Source of the DNA: Bacteroidales bacterium
GTDB lineage: Bacteria > Bacteroidota > Bacteroidia > Bacteroidales > Marinilabiliaceae
DNA length: 47,308 nt
Assembly: GCA_017539645.1 (NCBI GenBank)
Contig: JAFYCM010000029.1
Span: 1 to 47,308 of the forward strand
Reading direction: 5' to 3'
The position numbers and the translations under genes were made by a program. Shown here in pieces: positions 15,952-24,313 of this stretch (position 1 is its first letter; every line of letters begins with the position of its first letter). The notes under the pieces were generated by a model, which worked only from the letters and a program-made list of their open reading frames with translations, ran no database searches and was not told the DNA's origin.

Positions 15952-16329
15952 TTATATCACCTCCACAAGGTTTACAGGACATTTAATCATATCCTTATAA
16001 TCCGAACCTATTGAGTAGATCTCCTCGTCGTCTTCGTTATAATACCAATTCACGGTAATATCGCGACCTTTTTTCGACATCAAATCGAGACGATTGAATA
16101 TGGTCATCAAGCATTTCGACGAACAAGTATTGATGAAATCCACCTGAATATTCATTTGAATTCTGTTGGGATTCACCTCATCATACTCGTTGAGCCATTC
16201 CACCAACGGCCGATAGAATTCCACCGGATTGGCAGGAATGGAGCGGCCCGTAATATCTATGGTCCCTTTTATTGGGTCGGCACAGATGAAAGGAGTCTTG
16301 TTGGTCGCCTCGATAGTGAATGTGTTCAT
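15952..16329 (-). CDS. SiaC-like (DUF1987) regulatory phosphoprotein
   Basis: A 125-residue single-domain protein matching what I recall of DUF1987. Features are IEATNKTPFI near the start, ISGRS-type ITGRSIPANPVEFYRPLVEWL, and VDFINTCSSKCLMTIF. T68 in FINTCSSK lies where Pseudomonas SiaC carries its regulatory phosphothreonine, by my recollection. In that system SiaC is phosphorylated by SiaB, dephosphorylated by SiaA, and activates a diguanylate cyclase. Here no SiaA, SiaB or cyclase gene is adjacent, so the partner set is unknown. The ATG at 16329 gives a start just before the conserved N-terminus; the 12 extra codons upstream are not needed. Confidence 0.8.
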   Translation of the reverse strand: MNTFTIEATNKTPFICADPIKGTIDITGRSIPANPVEFYRPLVEWLNEYDEVNPNRIQMNIQVDFINTCSSKCLMTIFNRLDLMSKKGRDITVNWYYNEDDEEIYSIGSDYKDMIKCPVNLVEVI

Positions 16330-16390
16330 AATTTGTAGTGTTAGATAGTTTGCTAAGTTAGACAATTTGTTTTCTTGTGTTCCCCCTAAT

Positions 16391-16434
16391 CAAAAAAGAA
16401 AAAGAGATGCGACTTTTTTACAGTCGCACCTCTC
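16391..16434 (-). terminator. Terminator of glnN
   Basis: On the minus strand a 12-bp stem (16434-16423 with 16413-16402, two or three G-T pairs) is followed by a T-rich tract of about twelve bases, TTTTTC then T-run. It lies 56 bases after the glnN stop codon. Confidence 0.82.
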
Positions 16435-16489
16435 ATTGTGAAAAAACTATGCCAAAGGGCGTTAGTTGTTATAAATATTTAGATTTTTT

Positions 16490-18676
16490 TTATCGAGTAA
16501 ACAGTAATTCACGATATTTAGGCAATGGCCACATCTCGTTGTCTACTATAAGCTCAAGTTTATCAACGTGGTAGCGGATGTCATCCATAAGAGGACGAAC
16601 GTTCTCGTTGTAAGCGTATGCCTTCTCGCGAACATCCTCTATAGCGTTGGCAGTCTTACGAGCGTTAATCATGATTTGGGTCTTCTCGCGAATCTCCTTT
16701 ACGTGGTCGGAAATCTTGCGAATGAGTTCCTTCTCGTTTGCAGTGAGAGCCTCAGCTTCGTCGCCCATAATCTCTTTCATTCCTTTCACGTTCTTTATCA
16801 GTATATTCTGATACTCCATAGCTACAGGAATGATGTTGTTTATAACGAGGTCGCCAAGGGTACGCGATTCAATTTGAACCTTCTTCACGAATTTCTCCAT
16901 CTCAACTTCGTGGCGTGCTTCAAGCTCACGTTCAGTAAGTATGCCTTGTTTTACGAGCACCTCTTTAGCGTGGTCGCTGAGCATCTTATCGATAGACTCT
17001 GGCACGCTGGTGATGTTGGTCAAACCGCGGCGAGCAGCCTCTGCTTTCCATTCTTCTGAATAGCCGTTGCCATCGAAGTGGATTGGTGCGCACTCGATGA
17101 TGAGTTTACGAAGTTCTTGGAAGATAGCTTCGTCTTTCTTCACACCTTTATCTATGAGTGCGTCGACATCTTTTTTGAATTTTATGAGCTGAGCAGCTAC
17201 GGCAGCGTTAACTGCGGTCATTGCGCCAGCGCAGTTTGCCGATGAACCAACGGCACGGAACTCGAAGCGGTCGCCAGTGAATGCGAAAGGCGACGTACGG
17301 TTGCGGTCGGTGTTGTCGACGAGAATCTCTGGCAAACGGCCGATACCAAGTTTGAGCGCGGTCTTCTCTTCGGGCGACATCTTAGAGTCGCTAACTTTCT
17401 CAACAATGTTGTCGAGCATTGCCGAAACTTGCGTACCCAAGAATATTGACATGATTGCAGGAGGCGCTTCGTTTGCACCCAAACGGTGTGAGTTCGACGC
17501 GTTCAATATCATAGAGCGAAGCAAATCCTGACCGTGATATACAGCAACCATAGTATTTACAAGGAAGGTAAGGAACAGCACGTTGCCTTTCGGATTTTTG
17601 CCAGGAGCAAAGAGGTCGATGCCGGTGTTGGTACCGAGCGACCAGTTGTTGTGCTTGCCCGAGCCGTTGATGCCTGCAAAAGGTTTCTCGTGAAGCAAAA
17701 CTTCGAAGCCGTGGTGCTTAGCTATGCGCTTCATCACGTCCATAACGAGGAGGTTATGGTCGTTGGCAAGATTTGCCTCTTCGTAGATAGGTGCAAGCTC
17801 GAATTGGTTTGGAGCAACCTCGTTGTGGCGAGTCTTTACAGGAATACCAAGGCGTTGGCACTCAACCTCCAAGTCGCGCATGAAATATGCCACGCGTTCA
17901 GGAATTGAACCAAAGTAGTGGTCGTCGAGCTGCTGGTCTTTTGCTGCTGCGTGCCCCATAAGCGTACGACCAGTAATCATAAGGTCAGGGCGTGCCATAT
18001 AGAGGCCATCGTCAACGAGGAAATATTCTTGTTCCCAGCCTAAGTATGAATATACCTTAGTAATATTCTTATCGAAGTACTGGCAAACGTCAACTGCTGC
18101 TTTATCTACAGCGTGCAAAGCCTTCAAGAGTGGAGTCTTGTAGTCGAGAGCATCACCAGTATATGATATAAATATGGTAGGAATACAGAGTGTAGAGCCA
18201 ACTATGAATGCAGGCGACGAAACGTCCCATGCCGTATAGCCACGAGCCTCGAAGGTCTGACGAATACCACCACTTGGGAACGACGATGCGTCAGGTTCTT
18301 GCTGTGCGAGGTGTTTGCCGGCAAATTCCTCGATAACTTTTCCGTCAGGACCATAGTTGATGAAGCCATCGTGTTTCTCGGCAGTGCCATCGGTCAAAGG
18401 CTGAAACCAGTGTGTGAAGTGTACTGCACCGTGGTCGAGAGCCCAAGCTTTCATACCAGCAGCCACACCATCGGCAAGATTGCGGTCGATGAGTGCGCCA
18501 TTGGTGATGGCCTCTTTTACCTTTTTATAAACCGATGTCTGAAGATATTTCTTCATTGCCTCATCGTTGAAAACGAGTTCGCCATAAAATTCCGAAACTC
18601 GTTTTTCGGGGAACTTAATGTCGGGAACCTTTTTGTTTAGGAGGTTCGTTAGAGCATTGAATCTTAGTTGTGCCAT
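16490..18676 (-). CDS. glnN: Glutamine synthetase type III
   Basis: A 728-residue enzyme making glutamine from glutamate, ammonia and ATP. It forms large homododecamers and is the usual Bacteroidales type; family length is about 725-730. Diagnostic segments include FTHWFQPLTDGTAEKHDGF, NEVAPNQFELAPIYEEANLA, GSGKHNNWSLGTNTGIDLF and ASNSHRLGANEAPPAIMSIFLG. The C-terminal ~150 residues are helical (IRYHVDKLELIVDNEMWPLP near the end). The start MAQLRFNALTNLLNKK at 18676 is chosen; the 34 codons upstream lie in the leader. The leader is long and contains a strong hairpin, so nitrogen-dependent control there is possible. Confidence 0.97.
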   Translation of the reverse strand: MAQLRFNALTNLLNKKVPDIKFPEKRVSEFYGELVFNDEAMKKYLQTSVYKKVKEAITNGALIDRNLADGVAAGMKAWALDHGAVHFTHWFQPLTDGTAEKHDGFINYGPDGKVIEEFAGKHLAQQEPDASSFPSGGIRQTFEARGYTAWDVSSPAFIVGSTLCIPTIFISYTGDALDYKTPLLKALHAVDKAAVDVCQYFDKNITKVYSYLGWEQEYFLVDDGLYMARPDLMITGRTLMGHAAAKDQQLDDHYFGSIPERVAYFMRDLEVECQRLGIPVKTRHNEVAPNQFELAPIYEEANLANDHNLLVMDVMKRIAKHHGFEVLLHEKPFAGINGSGKHNNWSLGTNTGIDLFAPGKNPKGNVLFLTFLVNTMVAVYHGQDLLRSMILNASNSHRLGANEAPPAIMSIFLGTQVSAMLDNIVEKVSDSKMSPEEKTALKLGIGRLPEILVDNTDRNRTSPFAFTGDRFEFRAVGSSANCAGAMTAVNAAVAAQLIKFKKDVDALIDKGVKKDEAIFQELRKLIIECAPIHFDGNGYSEEWKAEAARRGLTNITSVPESIDKMLSDHAKEVLVKQGILTERELEARHEVEMEKFVKKVQIESRTLGDLVINNIIPVAMEYQNILIKNVKGMKEIMGDEAEALTANEKELIRKISDHVKEIREKTQIMINARKTANAIEDVREKAYAYNENVRPLMDDIRYHVDKLELIVDNEMWPLPKYRELLFTR

Positions 18677-18743
18677 AAATATTGAATTTTGGTTTATTCC
18701 TGTTTCTAAATGCGCGTCAAAAATAGTGCATTTTTCAAAACAC

Positions 18744-18761
18744 CCCCTCTTTTTAGAGGGG
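18744..18761 (-). promoter_or_regulatory. Hairpin in the glnN leader
   Basis: CCCCTCT (18744-18750), TTTT, AGAGGGG (18755-18761): a perfect 7-bp stem with a 4-base loop, 68 bases before the glnN start codon and downstream of the candidate promoter. No T-run of terminator quality follows on the minus strand. Confidence 0.55.
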
Positions 18762-18816
18762 TATTTACACAAAAACATAGTTTTTGACTTTCGCTACCCA
18801 TTTTTGACAACGGCAA

Positions 18817-18848
18817 CAAAAGTATAGTACATAATTATAATATACAAG
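18817..18848 (-). promoter_or_regulatory. Candidate glnN promoter
   Basis: On the minus strand TACTTTTG (18824-18817) fits the -7 consensus, with CTTG (18848-18845) 20 bases upstream as a partial -33. Transcription would begin near 18810, giving a leader of about 135 bases. The 18849-19017 stretch upstream is AT-rich and holds no gene; an imperfect inverted repeat AGCATAA/TTATGCT at 18855-18892 is all I see. Confidence 0.5.
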
Positions 18849-19021
18849 ACATTTAGCATAAATAATTACTATTTGATATTTATAATTATGCTTATTTGAT
18901 AAAATGAAAGCATAACAGGCGTAAATATGCAATAATTACGTTTCGAGTAAGAATACAAGTTTTTAGCCAAGAGTATAATTTCTAATTCTCTAAACGTGGA
19001 TTCACACATAATGCTATCGCT

Positions 19022-19073
19022 CTGCGCAAACATTTTGTTCGCACAGATTACACAGACAGCGTTGATTGATAAT
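19022..19073. repeat. Left copy of a diverged direct repeat
   Basis: Begins TGCGCAAACATTTTGTTCGC and ends GTTGATTGATAAT. It is repeated imperfectly at 19519-19560 with a ~10-base deletion. A related CTGTGT/TCTGTG-rich segment sits at 8185-8220. The two copies flank the tandem repeat array. Confidence 0.65.
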
Positions 19074-19163
19074 ATTTAGTAGGGTTGATTTCGTTCGAGC
19101 GGATTTGCAATCACAGAGCATTAGTTTGCGGATTTCAACTTCGCTTGAACCGCCAGAAATTTT

Positions 19164-19382
19164 CCTGCAACAGCTGCAGCATAGTTTCGCAGGTTGCGCA
19201 AGTCCCTTGCAACTGCTGCAGCATAGTTTCGCAAGTTGCGCAAGTCCCATGCAACTGTTGCAGCATTGTTTCGCAAGTTGCGAAAGTCCCATGCAACCGC
19301 TGCAGCATTGTTTCGCAAGTTGCGCAACCCTCATGCAACTGCTGCAGCATTGTTTCGCAAGTTGCGAAAGTCCCATGCAACT
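19164..19382. repeat. 42-bp tandem repeat array (5 copies plus a partial)
   Basis: Five head-to-tail units (19164-19204, 19205-19246, 19247-19288, 19289-19330, 19331-19372) and a 10-base remnant. A typical unit begins CCATGCAACTGCTGCAGCAT and ends TTTCGCAAGTTGCGAAAGTC. GCAACT near the start pairs with AGTTGC near the end, so each unit can fold into a hairpin. Units differ by 1-5 bases. As 42 is divisible by three and no stop occurs, several frames stay open on both strands with 14-residue periodicity; none has a convincing gene context. No unique spacers separate the units, so it is not a CRISPR array. Confidence 0.9.
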
Positions 19383-19440
19383 ACGGAAACGGATTTCGTA
19401 CATACATAAAAAAAGCACCTGAACAGTGCTTGTATATTGA

Positions 19441-19500
19441 AGAGACGGAGCGCCGCTTCTACGGGTATATTTTCATGTGGTTCCAGCATGCGCCGTCTCT
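19441..19500. repeat. Large inverted repeat
   Basis: AGAGACGG (19441-19448) is complementary to CCGTCTCT (19493-19500), with a 44-base interior and further possible pairing GCGCC/GGCGC-like near the arms. It lies between the tandem array and the right-hand direct repeat. Confidence 0.5.
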
Positions 19501-19518
19501 ACATGTAAAGTACACCTA

Positions 19519-19560
19519 TGCGCCAACATTTTGCGCGCACAGATAGCGCTGATTGATAAT
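19519..19560. repeat. Right copy of the diverged direct repeat
   Basis: Begins TGCGCCAACATTTTGCGCGC and ends GCTGATTGATAAT; aligns with 19022-19073 apart from a ~10-base gap. It reaches the stop codon of the acetyltransferase gene at 19560. Confidence 0.65.
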
Positions 19561-20672
19561 TATAGCTTTATAAATATCTTGAATCGCCACAGAAGCCATG
19601 CTATTACGGACATAACTGCGCAGAAGGACAATGCGTAGCAGAGCGATGCTAAGCATGGATATGAAATAGCGGACGAGATTGCACCCCAAACGGCATCGTA
19701 GATTCCTGCAAGTCCAAATATTGCAGGCAACATTTCGCTTATCACATACAATCCGAGGGCATTAAGTCCGAAAATTTGGAACAGTTTGCACCACTTGTCG
19801 TGTCCTTTTTCGTCGATGACTATTGTGAGCAGCACCAACAACGCCGTTGCCAAGCCGCAGGTAACAAACACATAACTCGGCGACCATACGCGCTTGTTGA
19901 TTGGTAGCCAAACGGACAAGAGACATGCAACGCCAATCATAACTGCTGAAACAATAAAGGCGAGCGTCACTGGGCGTTTCTTATCCTTTTTACCAAAAAG
20001 CAACATACCTACAAGCACACCAATAATAGTATGAGCAACAGAAGAGATAAGTCCTGGGATTCCTTCGGGGTCGATAGGCCCTTTGCGATAGAGATGTTCA
20101 GCTCCAAACACAGCTCTATCTATCGTGTTGGCAAAATTTTCGTCGGACGGCGCATAGCCATTATATGCCAAAAGCAAATAGCTATAGCCACCGAGCAGTG
20201 CAAGCGCAATGGCCCACAGATAGCGAGGTTTTACGTATAAGAATATTATTGATGCTATGCCATAGCTCAATGCAATACGCTGGAGAACGCTTGTGAGGCG
20301 AAGATTTGCCAACAAATTCTCTTGCCCCCTTAGCAGCATATCCCACGCGTGAAGCGCAATACCTATAATAAACAGCAGCGCCGTGCGATAGAGAATCTTT
20401 TTCAGCGTAGGTAGCGAACTCGCCGCACCCGACTCTATAGCAGCTTTGCGTTTCGAGAGCGATATATAAATACTTACGCCAACAATGAATAGAAAAAACG
20501 GGAACACGAGGTCGCACGGCGTGAGACCATTCCATGCGCTATGCTTGAGTGCTTCGAAATGCTCCTTGCCTGCGCCATTGTTCACCAAAATCATTCCGAA
20601 GACAGTAAGTCCGCGGAGCACGTCGAGCGAGACAAAGCGCTTCGACTTAGTAGTACTAACTTCCTTATTCAT
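19560..20672 (-). CDS. HGSNAT-like membrane acetyltransferase (heparan-alpha-glucosaminide N-acetyltransferase family)
   Basis: A 370-residue protein with about ten membrane helices. The N-terminus FVSLDVLRGLTVFGMILVNN and HSAWNGLTPCDLVFPFFLFIVGVSIY are typical of the COG4299/DUF5009 family, with the probable catalytic His in KHSAWNG. The human member acetylates terminal glucosamine of heparan sulfate using cytosolic acetyl-CoA. Its ATG overlaps the stop codon of the GH89 gene by four bases (ATGA), so they are translationally coupled. The GH89 enzyme removes terminal GlcNAc, the product this enzyme would make. Function is inferred by that analogy; other acetyl acceptors are possible. Confidence 0.85.
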   Translation of the reverse strand: MNKEVSTTKSKRFVSLDVLRGLTVFGMILVNNGAGKEHFEALKHSAWNGLTPCDLVFPFFLFIVGVSIYISLSKRKAAIESGAASSLPTLKKILYRTALLFIIGIALHAWDMLLRGQENLLANLRLTSVLQRIALSYGIASIIFLYVKPRYLWAIALALLGGYSYLLLAYNGYAPSDENFANTIDRAVFGAEHLYRKGPIDPEGIPGLISSVAHTIIGVLVGMLLFGKKDKKRPVTLAFIVSAVMIGVACLLSVWLPINKRVWSPSYVFVTCGLATALLVLLTIVIDEKGHDKWCKLFQIFGLNALGLYVISEMLPAIFGLAGIYDAVWGAISSAISYPCLASLCYALSFCAVMSVIAWLLWRFKIFIKL

Positions 20673-22915
20673 TGGAGTTGAGAGAGAATTCGTTTTGCTA
20701 TTTCTATAGGATCGCCGGCAGAATCGGCAGCATAAATATTATGGCTAAGCGTCCAAGGCTCTTCCATAGCATACCAATCGATATTCATAGCTGGGTTGTC
20801 ATCGGGTTTAGTGGAAGAATTGCCAGTAGGCATAACGGGAAGCTTGCCATCTATTTCGTCTTGGAGAACGCTCCAATATTTTACCCAACGCGGATAATAG
20901 TAATCCTTCAGCAGACCGTTCCACTCCTTGTGGGCGTAGTCGCGGAGTTTGCCAGTGTCGGCACAATAACGATTGCCCCACGTGGTGATTTGCACGCGAG
21001 CATTCCACTCGTAGAGATTCTTTTCCTCTTGAGTATTGCCACGAGACTTAGCCATCTCTATCCAGCGACCTACGCGAAACTCGCTGCGAGCCGACAAAAG
21101 TTCGTCTTGCAACAGCAATAGTCTAAGGAATTCTTTATAACCGGTCGTAAAATCTTTCTTGTTGAAGCAATTGAAATCTGCCACCGTATGACTATAAACA
21201 ATTCGTGCTCTGTCGGCAATAGCTTGGCGGCAGATGTCGATGAGGTCGTATTCAAAATTGTTATTTCCCTTGAAGTTGTCCGCAACGCTGAGCATGAGTC
21301 TTGCGGCTTCCATAGTAGAATTGGGATCGTAGTAATTACACATCTTGCTCCACGACGATGACTGAAACGACGTCAGCGAAGGTCGGCTACAGAAGATGCT
21401 TTCGTGTGGGCCTTGCTGGTTGTTGCCTTGCGGACAGTTGTAAATACCCTCCACAAGAATTGCCCATGCTTTTTGTATCGCGTCATTATCAGCGCCGTAG
21501 CGAGCTTTTACGTATGTAGAAATCCACTCCTCTTTGGTAATTTTCTCTGGGCGCCAGATGAGTTCGCTCATAAGTTCATACATCACAGGATTGGTCTCCG
21601 AGCCCTCCATGGTGAAGCCGATGCCTTTGATATGTGCTGCATGGCTGTCGGTTTTGGTGAGGTAGAAATTGTTCAGCAACTGATCCATGCGGCCATGCAT
21701 ACCGACGTTTGCGCCGAAATTTTCCAACATGCAGAAGAGCCACTCGTGGTCGCCATAGCCTTCGTCGCGTTTCCAAAGAGAAGGAATGCCCCACATAGGA
21801 CGACATTCGCTGAAGAGGTCGAGAATGAGCAAATCGCCAGGCTTCAATGCAGCCAACATCTCGGGGCGAGGGTTCTCGGTCCAACCTTGGATTACCCAAA
21901 CGGCATCTTTGTTCACGCGTTTCATAGCCTCCATAAGCACCTTGCCAGCCTTGCCAAAATCGAGGTCGGCGGGTAGATTCTTGGCTTCGTGGAACGGGTC
22001 CATAGAATAGTATTTAGCCTTGCCATACAAACGTGTTGTCTCTTCGTAGAAAAGGTCGGCAATCTTATTGAACATTGGGTCGTCGGGCATAAGCACTGCT
22101 GGGCGATCGAAGCCATTCCACTTGGCAATGCTGCTCTGCGCCGATTCGGCTGTAGATGAATTATTGTCGTCGGCATTGGCGGACGCTACGCGGTTACCAA
22201 TATCAAGTTTGCTTGGCACCATGCCGCTATATCCAGGGAGAACGGGCGACATGCCGTACTCTTTCATACGTTTGAGGATAGTTTTTTGCAACGCTTCCTG
22301 TTGAGCATACCACGAATCGGGGTTCGGACCGCCCCAACCTTCGAGGTTATTCATCTCCCACCAAGCCAAGAAAGCTGGTCCGGCAATGAAGCTATTTATA
22401 TCCTCCTTAGAATACCCAAGGCGCAATAACATATTACGCCACACACATTCGTGACCAACAGCAGCAAGCGGCATATTTACGCCATGAAGCGCCATCCAGT
22501 CGATTTCCTTCTCCCAGCGAGCCCAATCCCAGAACGCCATTGAGTAGCTGAATGTGCAATAGTTGAAATCGTAGCGCAGTGCGAGGTTTGTTTCGTGGCG
22601 TTCTTTTTTAGCTACAACTGGAAGTTTATTGGGCAATTTAGCCGACATACAGTTCCACGTCAAGTTGATGCCAGCGTAATACTTGAGATACCAATTGATG
22701 CCGGTAGCAATATTTACGTATGTATTACCGCGCACGACAACTTTGTCGCCTTTTTGGTCGAGTTCAAAAAAGTCTATATCGCTTTTCTGTAATTGTATTG
22801 CAAATTTCGATGATGCTCCTTTATCAATGCGTTCAAGCAATCCCGCTATAGGATTAGCAGCAAAACAAGATGTTATGCCCAACAGGGCAATGAGGATAAT
22901 AAGACTTCTCTTCAT
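20669..22915 (-). CDS. Alpha-N-acetylglucosaminidase (GH89, NAGLU-like)
   Basis: A 748-residue exported glycosidase, close in length to human NAGLU. The signal MKRSLIILIALLGITSCFAAN may be lipoprotein-type (Cys17) or cleaved after FA. The N-terminal domain and barrel are well conserved: LRYDFNYCTFSYSMAFWDW, MALHGVNMPLA, WWEMNNLEGWGGP. Likely catalytic acids are Glu310 (SMDPFHEAKN) and Glu437 (FTMEGSETNP), placed like E316 and E446 of the human enzyme by my alignment. It releases terminal alpha-linked GlcNAc, as in heparan sulfate or mucin O-glycans. Upstream in-frame codons before 22915 are untranslated leader. It is coupled to the acetyltransferase gene. Confidence 0.94.
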   Translation of the reverse strand: MKRSLIILIALLGITSCFAANPIAGLLERIDKGASSKFAIQLQKSDIDFFELDQKGDKVVVRGNTYVNIATGINWYLKYYAGINLTWNCMSAKLPNKLPVVAKKERHETNLALRYDFNYCTFSYSMAFWDWARWEKEIDWMALHGVNMPLAAVGHECVWRNMLLRLGYSKEDINSFIAGPAFLAWWEMNNLEGWGGPNPDSWYAQQEALQKTILKRMKEYGMSPVLPGYSGMVPSKLDIGNRVASANADDNNSSTAESAQSSIAKWNGFDRPAVLMPDDPMFNKIADLFYEETTRLYGKAKYYSMDPFHEAKNLPADLDFGKAGKVLMEAMKRVNKDAVWVIQGWTENPRPEMLAALKPGDLLILDLFSECRPMWGIPSLWKRDEGYGDHEWLFCMLENFGANVGMHGRMDQLLNNFYLTKTDSHAAHIKGIGFTMEGSETNPVMYELMSELIWRPEKITKEEWISTYVKARYGADNDAIQKAWAILVEGIYNCPQGNNQQGPHESIFCSRPSLTSFQSSSWSKMCNYYDPNSTMEAARLMLSVADNFKGNNNFEYDLIDICRQAIADRARIVYSHTVADFNCFNKKDFTTGYKEFLRLLLLQDELLSARSEFRVGRWIEMAKSRGNTQEEKNLYEWNARVQITTWGNRYCADTGKLRDYAHKEWNGLLKDYYYPRWVKYWSVLQDEIDGKLPVMPTGNSSTKPDDNPAMNIDWYAMEEPWTLSHNIYAADSAGDPIEIAKRILSQLQ

Positions 22916-22960
22916 TATGGTGAAATGAAATAATATTGAATAATAGACGCTAAAGGTAAA

Positions 22961-22968
22961 CAAAAATA
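22961..22968 (-). promoter_or_regulatory. Candidate -7 element for the GH89 operon
   Basis: Reads TATTTTTG on the minus strand, matching TAnnTTTG, 46 bases upstream of the ATG. No -33 at the expected distance. Confidence 0.45.
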
Positions 22969-23108
22969 GTTTTGGCAAACAGGCTAAGCGGCGAAATGGC
23001 AAAAGCAGACCGTTACCAAACGTATATATATGACTATGAGAAGAAATACATATTTTTATACCCCAAAGTTCTGTAGTGAACCGCTTATAATTATAAAAAG
23101 AGAAAACC

Positions 23109-24284
23109 ATGAAAAACATTATCCCTCTATTGCTTGCCTCCTTCTTTATGTTTGGGTGCTCAGACAAGAAAAACACAACGAATACCTCAAACATAAATAG
23201 TGATAGCACGAATGTGTCTCAACAAATTACTACCGACTCTGTGCAAGAAACATATATGGATAAGGAGTATAAACAACTAAAAGCAGAACACAACTCTAAG
23301 CTTAGCTATTGCAAATACGTAACGATTGGCGCAGATACCGTGTTTTTTACTAAAAACGTAGTTGGTCATGAACGCCTCGATAATTATATAATGCCTTATT
23401 CGTTCGCTCGCAGTTTTGCAAAGGACTATGTTTATCCATTATACTCAATTGCTATCGTTAGAGAGAAAGAAGACATTATTGCAATTACTGCATTTTGGCA
23501 AGGCGATTGTGAATGGTACGACTATTTGTTGGTATATAACAAAACGACAGGCAAACTATTATCAAAAACAGTTATAGCAAGCGATGGTTGTAGTGATTGC
23601 GACGTCAACATACAAATGTCGCTAAAAAATGATTCACTAATAGTTTATAAATCAATTGATTGTTCGCATGCAGAATTGGGATATAGTTATTTCGAATCAA
23701 AAAAGTGTTTTGTAGTAAATAGCAATGGAAGTGTGAAAGAAATAGTTTTGTTATCGGCGCCAGAAATGTTCAAAGATCAAACGGCATATTTTACTGACAA
23801 ACCAGCAGAACTTCGGTTGTTTGAATTAGTATATATGATGCCCGATAAATACATAGAAAAACACGGGACAAAGTGGCAGCAAGATGATAGAAAGAGCCTG
23901 TTGTATGACAATGTAAAATATGAAGGACACAGCCTTGTAAAAAGCCACCCACAAATGAAATCAATAGCCTATTCGAATTACAATCTTGAAACGACTATTG
24001 GTAGTAAGATGCTAAACTTCCATCTATATAAGGCTAATGATGGGCGCGAGTTTTTTGTAACATCTTCGGTTGATTCTACGAATTTGAGTAATCGCATCGA
24101 CTCATACCAATACGTAGATTCTTGCTTCGTTGAAAATAATAATTTTATACCGGCTTCACTTTTAGGCTCAAACACAGACAAGCACTTTTCGTTCGACGGT
24201 GATAAGTTAACAGCAACAAGTTCTTCAGCTACAACCACTTACATTTTCGACAAAGACAAAGGCTCAATGACAGAAATACGTTAG
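23109..24284 (+). CDS. Lipoprotein of unknown function
   Basis: A 391-residue protein with a lipoprotein signal (MKNIIPLLLASFFMFGC, lipid-attached Cys17) and a Ser/Thr/Asn-rich linker (about 18-48). The body contains a Cys-rich patch ASDGCSDCDVNIQMS with a further Cys at IDCSHAE. The rest looks beta-rich with alternating polar and hydrophobic residues. I do not recognise the family. The gene is AT-rich compared with the GH89 gene beside it and faces away from it. It ends 30 bases before the convergent small membrane protein gene. Confidence 0.75.
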   Translation: MKNIIPLLLASFFMFGCSDKKNTTNTSNINSDSTNVSQQITTDSVQETYMDKEYKQLKAEHNSKLSYCKYVTIGADTVFFTKNVVGHERLDNYIMPYSFARSFAKDYVYPLYSIAIVREKEDIIAITAFWQGDCEWYDYLLVYNKTTGKLLSKTVIASDGCSDCDVNIQMSLKNDSLIVYKSIDCSHAELGYSYFESKKCFVVNSNGSVKEIVLLSAPEMFKDQTAYFTDKPAELRLFELVYMMPDKYIEKHGTKWQQDDRKSLLYDNVKYEGHSLVKSHPQMKSIAYSNYNLETTIGSKMLNFHLYKANDGREFFVTSSVDSTNLSNRIDSYQYVDSCFVENNNFIPASLLGSNTDKHFSFDGDKLTATSSSATTTYIFDKDKGSMTEIR

Positions 24285-24313
24285 CAGCCGATTACATAAG
24301 CACAAAAAAAGCG

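Noticed and set aside
19164-19382. CRISPR array
   Set aside because: Units are joined head to tail without unique spacers and no cas gene is near.
19085-19546. Open frames on both strands across the 42-bp array
   Set aside because: They are open only because the unit is a multiple of three without stops; no start context, conserved domain or operon position supports a gene.
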